Source: Stachybotrys elegans (Eukaryota > Ascomycota > Sordariomycetes > Hypocreales > Stachybotryaceae). Taken from it: a stretch of 64,000 nucleotides of DNA. Under the pieces are notes generated by a model. The model saw nothing but the letters and a program-made list of their open reading frames with translations. It did no database searches and was not told the origin of the DNA. Numbering within the stretch: position 1 is the stretch's first letter; each line of letters opens with the position of its first letter. This document shows, piece by piece, positions 52,874-64,000 of this stretch. Where the stretch lies: NCBI GenBank assembly GCA_020746835.1, contig JAGPNK010000001.1:186001-250000 (forward strand), given 5' to 3'. Both the position numbers and the translations under genes were made by a program.

Positions 52874-53311
52874 GTTGAATTAATTATGAACGGTTGGAGT
52901 TTTTTGGCGTTGGAAGCAACGCCTACCTATCGGTGAAGGAGGGGTTGACTCCTTCCATTTGACATTTGAAGGGCGTGGGCCACCACGCAGCAACACCCGC
53001 GATCAAACAAGTCCAATGATTTGCTTTATTAGTTTTTATTGATCGATGGTAATCCAACTTCCACATTACTGTAGACCGGGTACTGTAACCTACCTACCTA
53101 GTAACTATGATCGTGAGTGACTCCCGGGTAGCACAGGCTTGGCAGTTAGCGCTTGGTGGGGCAGCAATTGAGCCTCAGTGACGTAGGCGTTTGTGTTCAA
53201 CTTCACCTCTTCACCGACCGCGACGGCCACAACAAAACACCACGACACTCCCGTTCTGGCTCAGATTTTGTCTTCTTTACCCCCTATATGCATCCATAAA
53301 ACTTAATTCCC

Positions 53312-54237
53312 ATGTCTTCCAACGACCACGCGCCGTCGCAGCACTCCTGGGACCCAGCCTTGTCGACGTTTTCGCGGCCAGCATCGTATGCCAAGCGTGC
53401 AGCCATCGCCGGCTCGTATCCTCTCCGCGGTATCTGGTACTTTTTGCGCAACCGCGAGTTCTGGCCCATCTTCTCAGGGCGAATCCTGCCGCTGTCCTTG
53501 ATATCGCTGCTGGTCTACTTGATTCTCTTTACGTTTGCGTTCCTGCCGCAGTATGCCTTTTTGGTCATCTTTCATGGATGGGGCGCATGGGTTAATGCGG
53601 TCGTGCTGGTGCTGGGAGAAGGCCTGGTGATTATCCAGGGTCTTTTCGAGGGCTTCTTCGTGGATGAGGCGCGGGTTGACGTTTTCGATGTAAGTCTGGC
53701 TGCCCCGGGCCATGGCGACACAATCTGACCGCACAGGCTACGCTGCTCAAGAGATCTATGGGTGATCTTGTAGCGCCACATCGAATCCTCCACCCCGATG
53801 CGCCGACAGCTGTCAAGAGCTTGGGTAAGCCCACAAGCCCAGCCATCTACACGCCCTGGAGCATGACCCAGATGGTCGAGCTCATCGTCTTCCTCCCCGT
53901 GAACCTGATCCCGTTCGTCGGCACACCGGCCTTCATCATCATCACCGGGACACGCCTGGGGAAGCTGGCACATTACCGCTGGTTCCAGCTGCGAGGCCTC
54001 ACTAAGTCAGAGGCCAAGAAGGAGGCGAGAACCCTGGCGTGGGAATACGTGTGGTTTGGCACCGTCGCCATGATTCTGGAGCTGATTCCCGTGTTTTCTT
54101 TCTTCTTCCTCCTGACGACGACGGCGGGCGCGGCAATGTGGGTGGCGAGACTGGAGACGGACCATAGACGTCGGGCTGCGGCGGACTTGGCTGCAGGCCA
54201 GGACATGGCGCCGCCGCCTTACAGCGACGAAGCATGA
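53312..54237 (+). CDS. RRT8/EI24-like membrane protein
   Basis: Exons 53312-53689 and 53737-54237, intron 47 nt (GTAAGT...TCTGACCGCACAG), 292 residues. After a polar N-terminus come four or so hydrophobic segments: ILPLSLISLLVYLILFTFAF, WVNAVVLVLGEGLVIIQGLF, MVELIVFLPVNLIPFVGTPA, WFGTVAMILELIPVFSFFFLL. The LPVNLIPFVGTP block is typical of the yeast Rrt8/Lds1/Lds2 and EI24 superfamily, which sits on lipid droplets, ER or the outer spore wall. Role here probably membrane or lipid-related. The tail ends PPPYSDEA, a PY motif that could recruit a WW-domain ubiquitin ligase. Confidence 0.82.
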
Positions 54238-55447
54238 TGGCAGGCGAGAATGATACCAACGCTATAGCATTAGAACGGAACCATGCATAAGAGTCGGAGT
54301 CTATTAATTTCTGTACAAGCTGGCTATCGGTGGGCACGGTCGAGAAGACTTGTATTTAGATATGGTGGGACAAATGTTTTCTCCCACTTCAACGATCCCA
54401 TAATTAATATAGAGGCGGGTTGAGATATCCAATGTTCTGTGCTGTTTGCTCCCACCACCGCCATAATACTCCCGCCAGCGCATCTGTATAAAACAGAGGC
54501 TTCCTGCAAAGGGCTCCTGACTGGCAAGTGCAACATCATCACCCACATTGACGGCTTGCTGCTACCTTCTGCACTGCGATCTGCACCGATGGTGAGCAGC
54601 CAATCGCCTCCTCTACGATATCCCAACATCCTTGTGCAGCAGCTTCCCTCGGCAACTTTTACGCACTAGCATCCCAACAGTTTGCTTGTTTGCATCATAT
54701 GGTGCCATAAACCTCAGGTACCTAGACGGCACCTGCATGAGGGGCGCGGCACTTTGATCCGAGCTCAGCTGAGGTGGAAGGCGCGTCGGGAAGGAGCCCT
54801 AGCACCACCACTCTCGTTGGTACCTCACTGGCCATTCACCAAAGTACATGATCATCTGTTTCGAGGGAGAATCTTCTCTGGCAAGAGTTGAACATCCTCT
54901 AATATATGAACAGGGGACGCTGGATGCACTCCCAAAGGAGACGGCACAATTCGCAGTCGTGAGCCTTGTAGTCTTATTACTGCGCAAGTACCGAGAGGAG
55001 TGTGTGCTCTGAAGGACCTCTTGCATGCGCTACCTTATGCTTGCCGGGCTTCAATGATGTCGACTGCCGCAGACTCCCCGAGGCAACTGCACTTCTCCTT
55101 CCCAACTCCCGCTGTAGGCGTACCCGAACCTGAGGCCAACAGACGTGCCTTCCTTCCTTCCACACCCTCTCCTCAACATTTCTCGTCCCCCTCCCTTGAT
55201 TTACCATTTCTCCCACCTTTTCCAAAAACTTCCTCTCTTTCGTTTCCTTTCTTCTCACACTCTCCACAAACTCTCACACTCTTTTGATCCCTCCTCTTCT
55301 GCCCTTCTGCCGTTCTGTCGTCGTACGTCGTGTATACGATCGATTCTGCATCCGTTTATCATTCTTTGAGCCCTTGTTCAACTCGACGTTACCTCTGTCA
55401 CTCGCCACTTCTGTCACTTGTCTCAGCGTACCAACGCCTGCCTTCCG
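54238..55447. other. Intergenic region, CT-rich leader
   Basis: No supported gene. From about 55150 the plus strand is pyrimidine-rich (ccttccttcc, tctctttcgtttcctttct), typical of promoter and untranslated leader of highly expressed fungal genes; it precedes the large secreted protein. Confidence 0.55.
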
Positions 55448-58400
55448 ATGCGTCGATTCGCATCCCTCCAGGCCTTGATGGCCTCTGGCCTCCTCGGCCA
55501 GGTCATCGCCCAGGAGCAAATGTTCAGGTATGTGTCCTTCCACAAGTTATTCTGCAGCCTTCTAACCTCTCAAGCACGTTCGGAGCACCCAATCCTTCGC
55601 CTGCCATTCCTCAGAATGGAGCCAGCCCTGTTGGCAACACGAACGGTAACGGTTATTACTTCCCTGGCCAAGCTGGAGCACCCGAGGCACCTCAACCAAC
55701 CTGCCCTGTTCTGACTACTGCCACTGTCTTTGTCACTGTCTTCCCGTCCCAGACCCAAGCTCATCCTTTCCCTTCGGATCACGGCGTGTCATTCCCCTCC
55801 ACTTACTTGTCCGGTTACCCTCCCTTTGGTCCGTCAGGCTCCTACATCCCACCCTTTACTACCATCACCATTGACCTGGGCAACCCTGGCTCGGGATCAC
55901 CCCAAGTCACAGGCCCAGCTGGATCTGCTGGAACCTTCCCTACTTCCGGCGGACCTGCTGGTCAAGACACCGTCATTCAACCCTTCCCTTCATGGCCTTC
56001 TGGCACCGCTGGACCTGGCGGCTCTGGACCTTATCCCACATCCACAGACGCCTTTGGGCACCCCATTCCATCTGGTCCTGGCTCTGCCGGCACACCACCC
56101 GGAGGATTCCCTACTCAAGGTCCCGCACAGCCCTCTCCATCCGTACCCAGCTATGGCACATGGCCTCCAGTAGTTCCTGGCGACCAAGATTACCCGTCTA
56201 GCAACGGCCAGTACCCATCTCAATCTGGACACAATGACCCATACCCTGGTCAACCTTCTCAGTCTGGTTATCCTGGTCAACCTTCTCAGCCTGGTTATCC
56301 TGGCCAACCTTCTCAGTCCGGTTATCCTGGTCAGCCGTCTCAGTCCGGTTATCCTGGTCAGCCGTCTCAATCTGGCTATCCCGGCCAGCCTTTTCAGTCT
56401 GGTGGCTACCCTGGCGATGATTCTCCTTCTCAGGGATACCCCTCTGGTTGGCCCTCTGGTTGGCCTTCTGGTTGGCCCTCAGCAACTGGACCCTACTACA
56501 CCGCAGGACCTGGTCAAGGTGAGCCCTATCCTGGATATTCGTCTGGAGCAGCTGGCCCTTATCCGGGATACCCGTCGCAAGCAACCGGTCAGCCCTGGCC
56601 TTCTGATCAGAACACCATCCCCGCTTCAGTCCTTCCTTACCCAATTCCTTCGGGTGCTCAGTCAGGAGGTGTTCCTACCTATGGTTACCCTTTCCCTCCT
56701 GCTCCCACAGGTCCTTTCGGTACGATTCCTGGACAGGCAGGACCCTATCCCGGCCAAGGTACTGCATATCCCTACCCGTCCGCACCCGTTGGCTTTACCA
56801 CCGCACTCACCGGAGGTGTTCCCAACATTGAGCAGTCAACTGCACTCCCAGGTCAAGCCACTGGATCCGTCCCAGGCAGTCCCGGATACCCCTATCCCTT
56901 CCCCAGCGGCATCACTGTCATTCCTGGACAGCCTTTCCCGTCTGGACCTGCTGGACCCGTCGGACCTGTCGACACCAACTTTCCCAGCCAAGGCGGCTCT
57001 TATCCGGGGCAATGGACCGGAACTCCTGGCCAACCTCTTCCTTCTGGTTTCGATGGCACATCATATCCTCCCGGCCAGGTGATCACCATCGGAGGCCCTG
57101 GAAATCCTTATCCGGGCAACCCAGTCACTGCTACAGGACCCTACGGAGTCCCTCCGTACTACAGCCCCTCGTCTTTTGGAGCTGACAATGGCGCCACCTT
57201 CACCACTCTTAACCCTTCTGGCGGCAGTCCTTATCCTGGAGCTTCTGGTGTCGCTCCCGGGAGCCCGACAGATGCCCCTTGGCCCGTCGACTCTGATGGA
57301 AACCCTCTACCGTGCGACATTTCAGCTGGAATTCCTGGTCAGCCCTCCGCATCGGGTCCCTTTGGAGCGACTCAATCGGATCAAAGCCCTGCCCAGACCT
57401 GGGGCCCTTCAGCTATTGTTCCCGGACAGCCTTCTGCGACTCGTCCTGTCACTCCTGGTGCTCCGAATCAAGGTCCCGTTCAAACTGGTGGCAGCCCGTA
57501 CCCCGGATATCCAGGACAGCCTGTCATCTCTGGACCCGTTGGACCTGGAGGTCAGACCCAAGGCCCTGTTCAGACCGGCGCTGGACCCTACCCCGGATCT
57601 CCCGCCAATGGCTCACCGGGAGACGATTCAGCAAGCACTACGTGCGGTCCCCAGACCATCATCGGCCCCGACGGAGGAATGACCATCATATACCCTCCGC
57701 CTACCAGTGTTGGATACCCTCCCTATGTCACGCCTTTCCCTCAACCTGGTGAGAATCCTTGCGCTACCCCGTTCACCCTGTCGGATGGATCCTGGGCCAG
57801 TTGCATTGCCCAAACCGTGTACGGGCCTGATGGTATCCCCACTCCTGTCATCGTCTCGACTGTCTTGATCAGTGGCTCTCCTTCTCAGACCACTGGTGGC
57901 CCCATCCCTACAGACCAGTACGGCAACCCTCTTCCAGGATACGAAAGCTCAGCTCTCGGCTTCCCATGGGACTCGAGCGTCATCTTCGACTCGAGCGCAC
58001 TGGCGACCGAAACCACCCTCTGGCCATCAAGCGCTACTGGGCCTTACGTTACGACCACGCCTGCTTTCAGCACCTGGACAAACGTCATCCCGGAGGAGAC
58101 GACAACCTATACACTTCACTTCCCTCTGACGACCCTTCAGACGATCACAGTTGCCCCTCCATCGGAGACGGAGCCTGTACCACTGGAACCCTATGACGAC
58201 AGCTTTACCATTGGTGCTCGTCGTGTAATTCGACAGGAGATGTAAGTTCACAACACCTTGGTCCAAGAAACAATGCTGACAATTGCTAGCTCGGACAGTG
58301 CTTCCACTTGGTCCAACACCAGCTCCTCTTCCACGGAATCTCTGACGGCGAATACCTCGATCGGTGCCAGCTTGTCCTCCGTGCTGGGAGAGGTTGCCCC

Positions 58401-59233
58401 TTCAACCACAATCACCAGCTCTGTGATAGTCCCATCCACTGAGACACCGGCAGCATCTGCTGTGCCTACCGTATGCGCCACCGCAGACAAGGTGGGAAAT
58501 GCCACCTACACTGTAAGCAAGCTGCCTATCCTAACATCACCCCCACTAACCATTTCAGTTTTCGAATACCGCAGTCGGGCCACTCTTCAATCCCATCGAG
58601 GACATCTGGTTCTCTGAGGGTTTCTGCGTCGTACCGCCCACCGACGGTGGCTCGCCCCCTTATCTTCCATGCTCCGGCAGCAAGCTCCTCGAGTTTGTTC
58701 CTCCCTCGTTGCAATCGAGCGACCCTTGGGCAGCGAGCACAGCAGAGATTGGCGTTGGCCCCAACTTTGCCAAGCCTTGTTTCCGATTCGATCTATACGA
58801 GGCATATCTGGGTTGCGACACCCAAGGCACCACCGAATGGTGCGAGTTCGAGGTAGCGGCATACACACACGACGAGAGCTCGCCCTACGAACAGTCGATG
58901 GAATGGGCTGAGACGAAGCGCATCCCGGCCTGCAATACCTTTATCCAAGGCGGTTGTCCGCTGGTGCCTGTGCAGTTTGAGGGTTTCACAAACATGACAT
59001 CGGTGCTCATCACTCTGCACGTCGGCCTGGAACCCCGAGTCTGGTGGGCCGATCACATCTCAGTTGGCTGGACCGACAACGGCTGCGACGCCGCGCAGTG
59101 CCGAGACGAGACGCAGACCAAGCGCGTCAAGCGACAGAGAGTCGAGTCGGCGCTGGAGCATGGAGTTTGGCACTGGACTCGTGGAGGACTCGAGCGCCTG
59201 GCTGATGATTACATCTTGCGAGCTGCCAAGTAA
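55448..59233 (+). CDS. Large secreted Pro/Gly/Ser-rich repeat protein with Cys-containing C-terminal module
   Basis: Exons 55448-55527, 55575-58241, 58290-58512, 58559-59233 (introns 46-48 nt) give 1214 residues. Signal peptide MRRFASLQALMASGLLGQVIA. Residues about 30-870 are Gly/Pro/Ser/Gln/Tyr-rich with six 9-residue GYPGQPSQS repeats and three SGWP units. Short TVYGPDGIP and CGPQTIIGPDGG blocks follow, then a Ser/Thr stretch. The last about 225 residues are a compact module with eight or more Cys (FSEGFCVVPP, KPCFRFDLYEAYLGC, CNTFIQGGCPLVPVQF, WWADHISVGWTDNGC). No GPI signal or membrane helix is seen. It is probably an extracellular-matrix or wall protein. The C-terminal module recurs in other Sordariomycete secreted proteins (from memory, unnamed domain of unknown function). 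Confidence 0.82.
56239..56400 (+). repeat. Six 27-bp tandem repeats (GYPGQPSQS)
   Basis: Units of 27 bp, ggttatcctggtcaaccttc plus tcagtct and variants, occur six times without gap; the encoded unit is (G/P)YPGQPSQ(S/P), the last with F for S. The units differ mainly at third positions, so the array is under protein-level constraint or is not brand new. Confidence 0.9.
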
Positions 59234-59552
59234 TTGACCTGAGAGTCATGTTGCGAAAGTTAGAACATTTGCTGAGGCTGTGGAGAAATATTTCATGGGA
59301 TTTGTTTTTTGGGAGGCGTAATGAGATGCATGGTAGCCAGGTAATGGAGAATTAAGAGGACAGTCATGTTATCCAACAGTTGTTTTATTTGCAGGGCGTA
59401 TCTAGACGCTATGAATCCATCATGATACTCTTCATAAATCTTTCAATCGTAATAGTCTCTTGACCATGTGTTTGTATAGGATGCGAGGGGGTGCAACAGG
59501 CACCAGCGGGAAGTCAATGTCTTTATGCGGTTCTAATGCGTTTGGGATGCGT

Positions 59553-61441
59553 TTATAGGATGCCAAGTGGATGAAGAGGCAGACGAAGCGAGTCTCGGTC
59601 TTGACGTAGGAGGCGGGAAGCAGAGGCATCAAATTCGGTGTCGTAAGAGTCAAACAGAGTGCAGCCGTGGTCCCAAGGACCACACTCAGCCTCACAAGAG
59701 ACTTCATGGTCAGGAACGGTGCCATTCTCAAAGTATTGGGAGACGATTTGCGCCACGCAGCGACTGCGGGTGGACGCCAGAGCGCAGTGGCCGAGGGCCT
59801 CCTGGATGACGACGGCGGCGCCAGGATGGTTGGCGGCCATGGATCGAGCATTTGCAAGAGGGGTGACGGGGTCCAGGCGGTTGGAGAGGAAGAGAATGGG
59901 AGCGGCCGGGCGGTCGGGGAGGAGAGAGGCGTCGGCGGGAGGAGTGGTGAAGGGGCCTTTGTAGGACCATCGGGTTTGGACGGGCCAGCTGGAGCAAGCA
60001 AAGCGGTAGGCGGACCAAAATGCGCCAAAGATGGAGGACATGGAAGTCTGCTTGTGGACGTAGTCGGACCACCACGACAAGTCCTTGTCAGTGACATCGT
60101 CGCCGTCACCGCAGACGACTGCGTGCATGCCCTCGATGTGCCCGCCGTCGGAGCCAGGCTCACCATTCCCCGAGTCAGGGATGGGGCAGGAGGTGGCCAA
60201 GCTGGGGAGGACGCCGCCGTCGGCGAGCCTCGAGGCCAGGAGTGTCATGTTGCCGTCCATGGCGGCGGAGAGGATGTCGGCATAAGGGCGGAACATGTTG
60301 AGGGGCTGGTACATCATGGAGCCGAGGAGAGCACGGACGTCGTGGGCGGAGATGATGGCCGAGGAGCCGTCAGGGTGCAGGACGTGGCTGGGGCGATCCT
60401 CGAGGGCCTCGAAGAAGGCTGTCACACGGGACTGGATGGATGACACGGACGTGTCGCCTTCACGGGAGAGGGAGCAGATGGACGGGCCGGCAATGTGGCA
60501 GCCGTGGAGGAATTGGGTAAAGATTTCGTCGGTGTCCTTGAGGTTGCTGAGCCAGCCCTATTTTCATCAGCGAATGTAAACAACGAGCTTGGCAGACTTA
60601 CAGGGCCAGTGGCAAAGTCATCGACATCGCACACGCCATCAAGCACAATACGGCCCAGGCGTCCCGGGAACAGGGCAGCGAGGTAGTGTCCCAGGACAGT
60701 GCCGTACGAGAAGCCAATGTACTGGACCCTCACAGGCCCCTCGACATCGCGCTTCAGCTCGAGGCGATGACGATCCTCCTGGGCCGCGAGGGCAGCGCGG
60801 CGCTCCTCATCAAGCTTGTCGGCCATCTCGACAATGTCCCTCGCGACGCTGGCGGTGCCTACAAACGGCAGGACGGCGGCGGTGTCCTCGGCCTGGGCGC
60901 AGCGGGCCGTGTAGGCCTCGGTGGCGGCGCGGTTATGGCGGAGGGCATCCTCGCCACGGTCGAGGCCCCATGTGCCTCTGACTTCCAGGGCGAGGGCGGT
61001 GCGTGCGAGGGCGCCGCCGGGGAAGCAGTCAACACGCGGGGTGGACTCGCCGATGCCACGCGGGTCGAAGGAGAGGATGTCGTAGTGGCGCGTGCCGGGG
61101 ACGTCGACGACGCGCTGGAGGTAGGGCCCGAAGCGGCGGAGGAAGGCGACGCCAGAGCCGCCTGGCCCTCCCGGGTTGGTGAAGATGGGTCCTGCGTAGG
61201 CGGGGGAGGAGTAGGGCACCTGGGCGGGGAGCTTGATGATGGCGATGGCGAGCGTGCTGTTGGAGGAGGCCTCAGCGGTGTCGAGGTAGTCGAGCGGGAG
61301 GAGGAGGCGGGCGCATTGGTACTGCGCTTCGTAGCATGAGTGCCATGTGATGCTGGACGAGGGCGTGATGGAGGGCCAAGAGAAGGCTGAGACGAGCGTT
61401 GTGAGCGCGACAAGGAGCGCTGTCGCAGGAGGGCGATGCAT
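59553..61441 (-). CDS. Secreted alpha/beta hydrolase, TAP-like peptidase
   Basis: Exons 61441-60602 and 60557-59553, intron 44 nt (GTAAGT...TCGCTGATGAAAATAG), 614 residues. Signal peptide MHRPPATALLVALTTLVSAF. Oxyanion region FTNPGGPGGSG (about 88-98), DILSFDPRGIGEST, nucleophile elbow YIGFSYG (Ser245), Asp509 in SNRLDPVTP and His537 in ALGHCALAS complete the triad. The C-terminal part fits the TAP-like domain of Streptomyces tripeptidyl-aminopeptidase relatives. It probably releases short peptides or hydrolyses esters outside the cell; several N-x-S/T sites support secretion. It lies tail-to-tail with the secreted repeat protein (319 bp). Confidence 0.88.
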
Positions 61442-61808
61442 CGTGACGGCGGTGCGTGACTAGACCATAGTGTGGGATGAAAAGGATGAGAATGGAAACA
61501 TGGAGGATGAGATTAAGAACAGGCAGTTTGAGTGAGCGTGGGCGTGAGGTGTGATAGTGACAGTCCAACCCGCAGATAAGAAGAATCGCGAGACGGGGGA
61601 GTGGGACTACCCCAACTGGAGAGCCGGGATCCACTGTTGATCTGCAGGGTCTTGATAAGGAAGGGGAAGGGATGAGCTGGACTTGCGTCCCAAGGGCAGC
61701 TGAAAAACGGTGAGACATCACATCTGCCGGCGGCAGGATTACAGACTGCATTTCCATTTCCCTAAGCTAGTTTTTCTTGGCCATTCTCTCTCTCTCCGTA
61801 CAAGCAAA

Positions 61809-64000
61809 CTATTCGGCAATTTCTCTTCCGCTCCACTCTGACTTGTCGTACACAACCTCGTCGTCCTCTGCGTCACTGTCTGCCGCCTCGTTGGCACCCA
61901 TGTCGTCCACCCCGTGGTAGTCAATGTACTCGTCCGTCTCCTGGTACTTTGCCACCGTCGCCATGGATGCGAGAGGACCCGGCTCCTGTCCCCCGTAATC
62001 CTGTACACGTCGGAAGAAGACATGGCCCTCCTCCAGCACCTTGCCCTGCGTGACAAATCCCATTGGGCTGTGCGCAAAGTCTTGGCCACGGCGACGTAGA
62101 GCGATCCATTCCTGCAGGAAGGTCAATGGTTTCGATACAAACATGTCCTTGCGAGATTCCAGGGCCAGATTGTCCTCGCCTGGCTCTTCAAGATCCAAGT
62201 CTTCCAGTTCCAGCGCGAGCTCCGCCATGAGGTCCTGGCTGCTCCCTTGCTCAACACCAATAAGCTCGCAGATGGCCTCGTAGTCCTGCCATTCAAAGTA
62301 CAGCCGGCCTGCAAAGAGGCCCAGCTCCAGCCGCAGCCAGTCTGGCGCCTCCCAATCCTCAGGCAGCGATGGGATGCTGTAGAACTTGAGGTCGTCAAAG
62401 TGCGTCATCTTTCGCGTCGTGGGCGCCGAGTACGTCAGCAGGTATGTTTCTTTGTGGATGCTCCTGTCCCTCATCATCGGCAGCAGTGCCTCAGCTTCCT
62501 CCGGGATGATGATGACCGCCGTGGAGATGACCGGACTCCAGAGGATCCAGTTCACACATCGCTACACCGGGTTAGCAGGGCTCAGGAGGAGATGCGGGAA
62601 ACTTACAATAAAGTTGTCACCCGTCGCGTCAGTGCTGACTTTGACAGTGCGCTCAAATTCCGCCGACACATAGAGCCGAGCTGGTCGAGCATCGCGCGAG
62701 ACTCTGAATCGACGTCCCAGACCTGTTTTGGCCAGTGCCCCAAACACGCTCGTGAAGTAGCTGGACCCAGCCGCAAGTCGCCCGGTTCGTGCAAATGACT
62801 CGAGCGTCTCGTGAAGCCCGGGGAAGGCGTGGGCAGGATACTGCAACGGCTTCTTGACTTGTCGCACCGATTCAACCTCAAAGGCAACCTCTCGTTCCTG
62901 TTCAACCTCCTGCAGCGCGGAAGCATGCACCGCTTTGCCCGTGTCTTGGAAGGTCTTGCGGCGCTCGTTGAGCTCTTTGATGAACCCGTTCAGCTTCGTG
63001 TTGGATGATGCTTGGAGGATGGTGGCTCGCGATTTCGCCTTGGGCTCGTATAGCTGCTGGAGGGTTTGTTGCTCTTCTTGCTTAACCTCTGAGATAAAGG
63101 CCTCGCGGTGCCGCTTGTCCTTGACGATATCTGGATGGTCTAGACTGGCCTGCATACGCCGGCAGTAGTCGATGCCCTGGGAGTAGTACAGGGGTTGGAG
63201 TTGCTCAATACCCTCGCATGTGTTGTGGAGAAGCCATTGGACGCTGAATTTGTTAGCTGCGTTCTCAAAATGGGAGGAGGCACTTACACATCTCTTGAGT
63301 CAATAGAATAAGCCATGGTGACATTTTGCAGATCGGCGATGCTTTGGTGAACCTCGGGAGGGATGAAGAAGCAGACAGACTGCGTGGTGCCAAGCTGTCG
63401 AAGTCTCATGGCGGCTTGAACCGTGTGGTCTTTGGTCTGCCCGAGGCCGAGCGTAAGAGCTCCCTTGGCTTCAGGCGGCAGCTTCAGGTCTGTGCCGCGC
63501 GTGTGGGCTTCGTCCAGATAGACTAGGCATTTTGAAAGATCATCTGCAAACGGCGAAGCAAGAAGCGGCGTTTTGTTTCCCATCCGGGACAGCACCCAGG
63601 GCCGGTTTCCCTCGTCAAAGTACAACGCCCCCAGCGCGTTCTGGTCAATCTTGAGCCACTCTTGCGCCAGCGCGAAGTTGCTCATCTCTAGGATCTGAGC
63701 ACCAGCGTCAATGAGCACGCGTATGTGTAGCTCCTTCAGTTTTCTTAAGAGGTCGGTTTCAGTAGCCCGCTGGCGCTCTCCCTGCCCACCATTCGCGGTC
63801 AGCTGGTAAGGCAGAACGCAGTGGCGGTTGCGGGGCTGCAAAAGATATGTCAGGACTTCTGCGCTCGTGTGCGACAGGCTAGGGAGATCCTCCTGCTTGA
63901 TGGTGAGCGGGAGCATGACGCGGTTGTCGTTGGTGCCGCTGAAGCCCGTCGTCAGAGGCTTCATCTTGGCGGGACCCTCGCCCAGTGACTCTTCCAGCGG
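61809..64000 (-). CDS. DUF3638/DUF3645 giant protein, C-terminal part (5' end outside window)
   Basis: Partial: exons 61809-62561, 62607-63243, 63288 to beyond 64000 (introns 45 and 44 nt). The visible about 700 residues begin inside a conserved region: LIDAGAQILEMSNFALAQEW, GALYFDEGNRPWVLSRMG, CLVYLDEAHTRGTDLKLP, LTLGLGQTKDHTVQAAMRLR. These are hallmarks of the fungal DUF3638-DUF3645 proteins (about 3000 residues), where a DEAH-like segment suggests a P-loop ATPase part and a ubiquitin-hydrolase relationship has been proposed. The tail is acidic (DSDAEDDEVVYD). Function unproven. Full length cannot be judged here. Confidence 0.8.

Noticed and set aside
56234..57082. 282-codon second plus frame within the secreted repeat protein
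   Set aside because: Leu/Pro-rich out-of-frame reading of the repeat DNA; the accepted frame has signal peptide, correct splice joins and a conserved C-terminus.

Overview
The window is nuclear DNA of a filamentous ascomycete, most likely a Sordariomycete (inference). Protein-coding genes carry 42-90 nt introns with GTAAGT-like donors, CTAAC/CTGAC branch sites and YAG acceptors. The protein families are typical of that group: PNP-type NLR, Zn2Cys6 and Usv1-like C2H2 regulators, DUF2434-like membrane protein, RRT8/EI24-like protein, TAP-type hydrolase, DUF3638/3645 giant protein. The one tRNA is an intron-containing eukaryotic tRNA.

Positions 1-18,000 are accessory, rearranged DNA. The minus strand carries at least six copies or fragments of one RING-finger gene family (A 2.3-4.0, B1 11.36-11.67, B2 11.68-12.07, C 12.7-13.7, D 14.4-15.1, E 16.2-17.0 kb). 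They share an exon plan: RING exon, Pro-rich exon, then a basic C-terminal exon after an intron near xxN|. Each copy has its own damage: in-frame stop, lost splice donor, missing ATG or truncation. On the plus strand lies a second family: two genes (587-1202 and 9687-10453) with shared 5' leaders, a 6-nt first exon, a shared LLDPxWVLTAPK core and shared 3' flanks, but unrelated other segments. Degenerate dispersed repeats and long C/G runs are scattered among them. An elongator tRNA-Met at 18.03-18.14 kb sits at the edge of this zone.

From 19 kb on the window looks like ordinary chromosome with intact genes. 19.1-24.2 kb holds a sugar transporter and trehalose-6-phosphate phosphatase (both minus). 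25.7-31.8 kb holds a Cys-rich single-pass membrane protein, a Zn2Cys6 regulator, a four-helix membrane protein and an NmrA-like protein. 32.2-35.9 kb holds a PNP/NB-ARC/TPR NLR, followed by a 63-residue small gene. 37.6-39.6 kb is a C2H2 regulator with about 5.9 kb of ORF-poor DNA upstream. 45.5-54.2 kb holds a DUF2434-like protein, COG5, a gelsolin-repeat protein, a secreted endonuclease/exonuclease/phosphatase-fold protein, a GFA-domain protein and an RRT8/EI24-like protein. 55.4-64 kb holds a large secreted repeat protein, a secreted TAP-type hydrolase and the C-terminal part of a DUF3638/3645 protein that runs off the window.

Functional links are loose: storage-sugar metabolism (transporter plus trehalose phosphatase), non-self surveillance (NLR, perhaps the RING family), and secretion or surface (COG5, three secreted proteins). 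The most unusual material is the RING/mosaic gene zone in the first 18 kb. Exon boundaries were worked out by hand from splice signals and reading frame; no transcript evidence was available.
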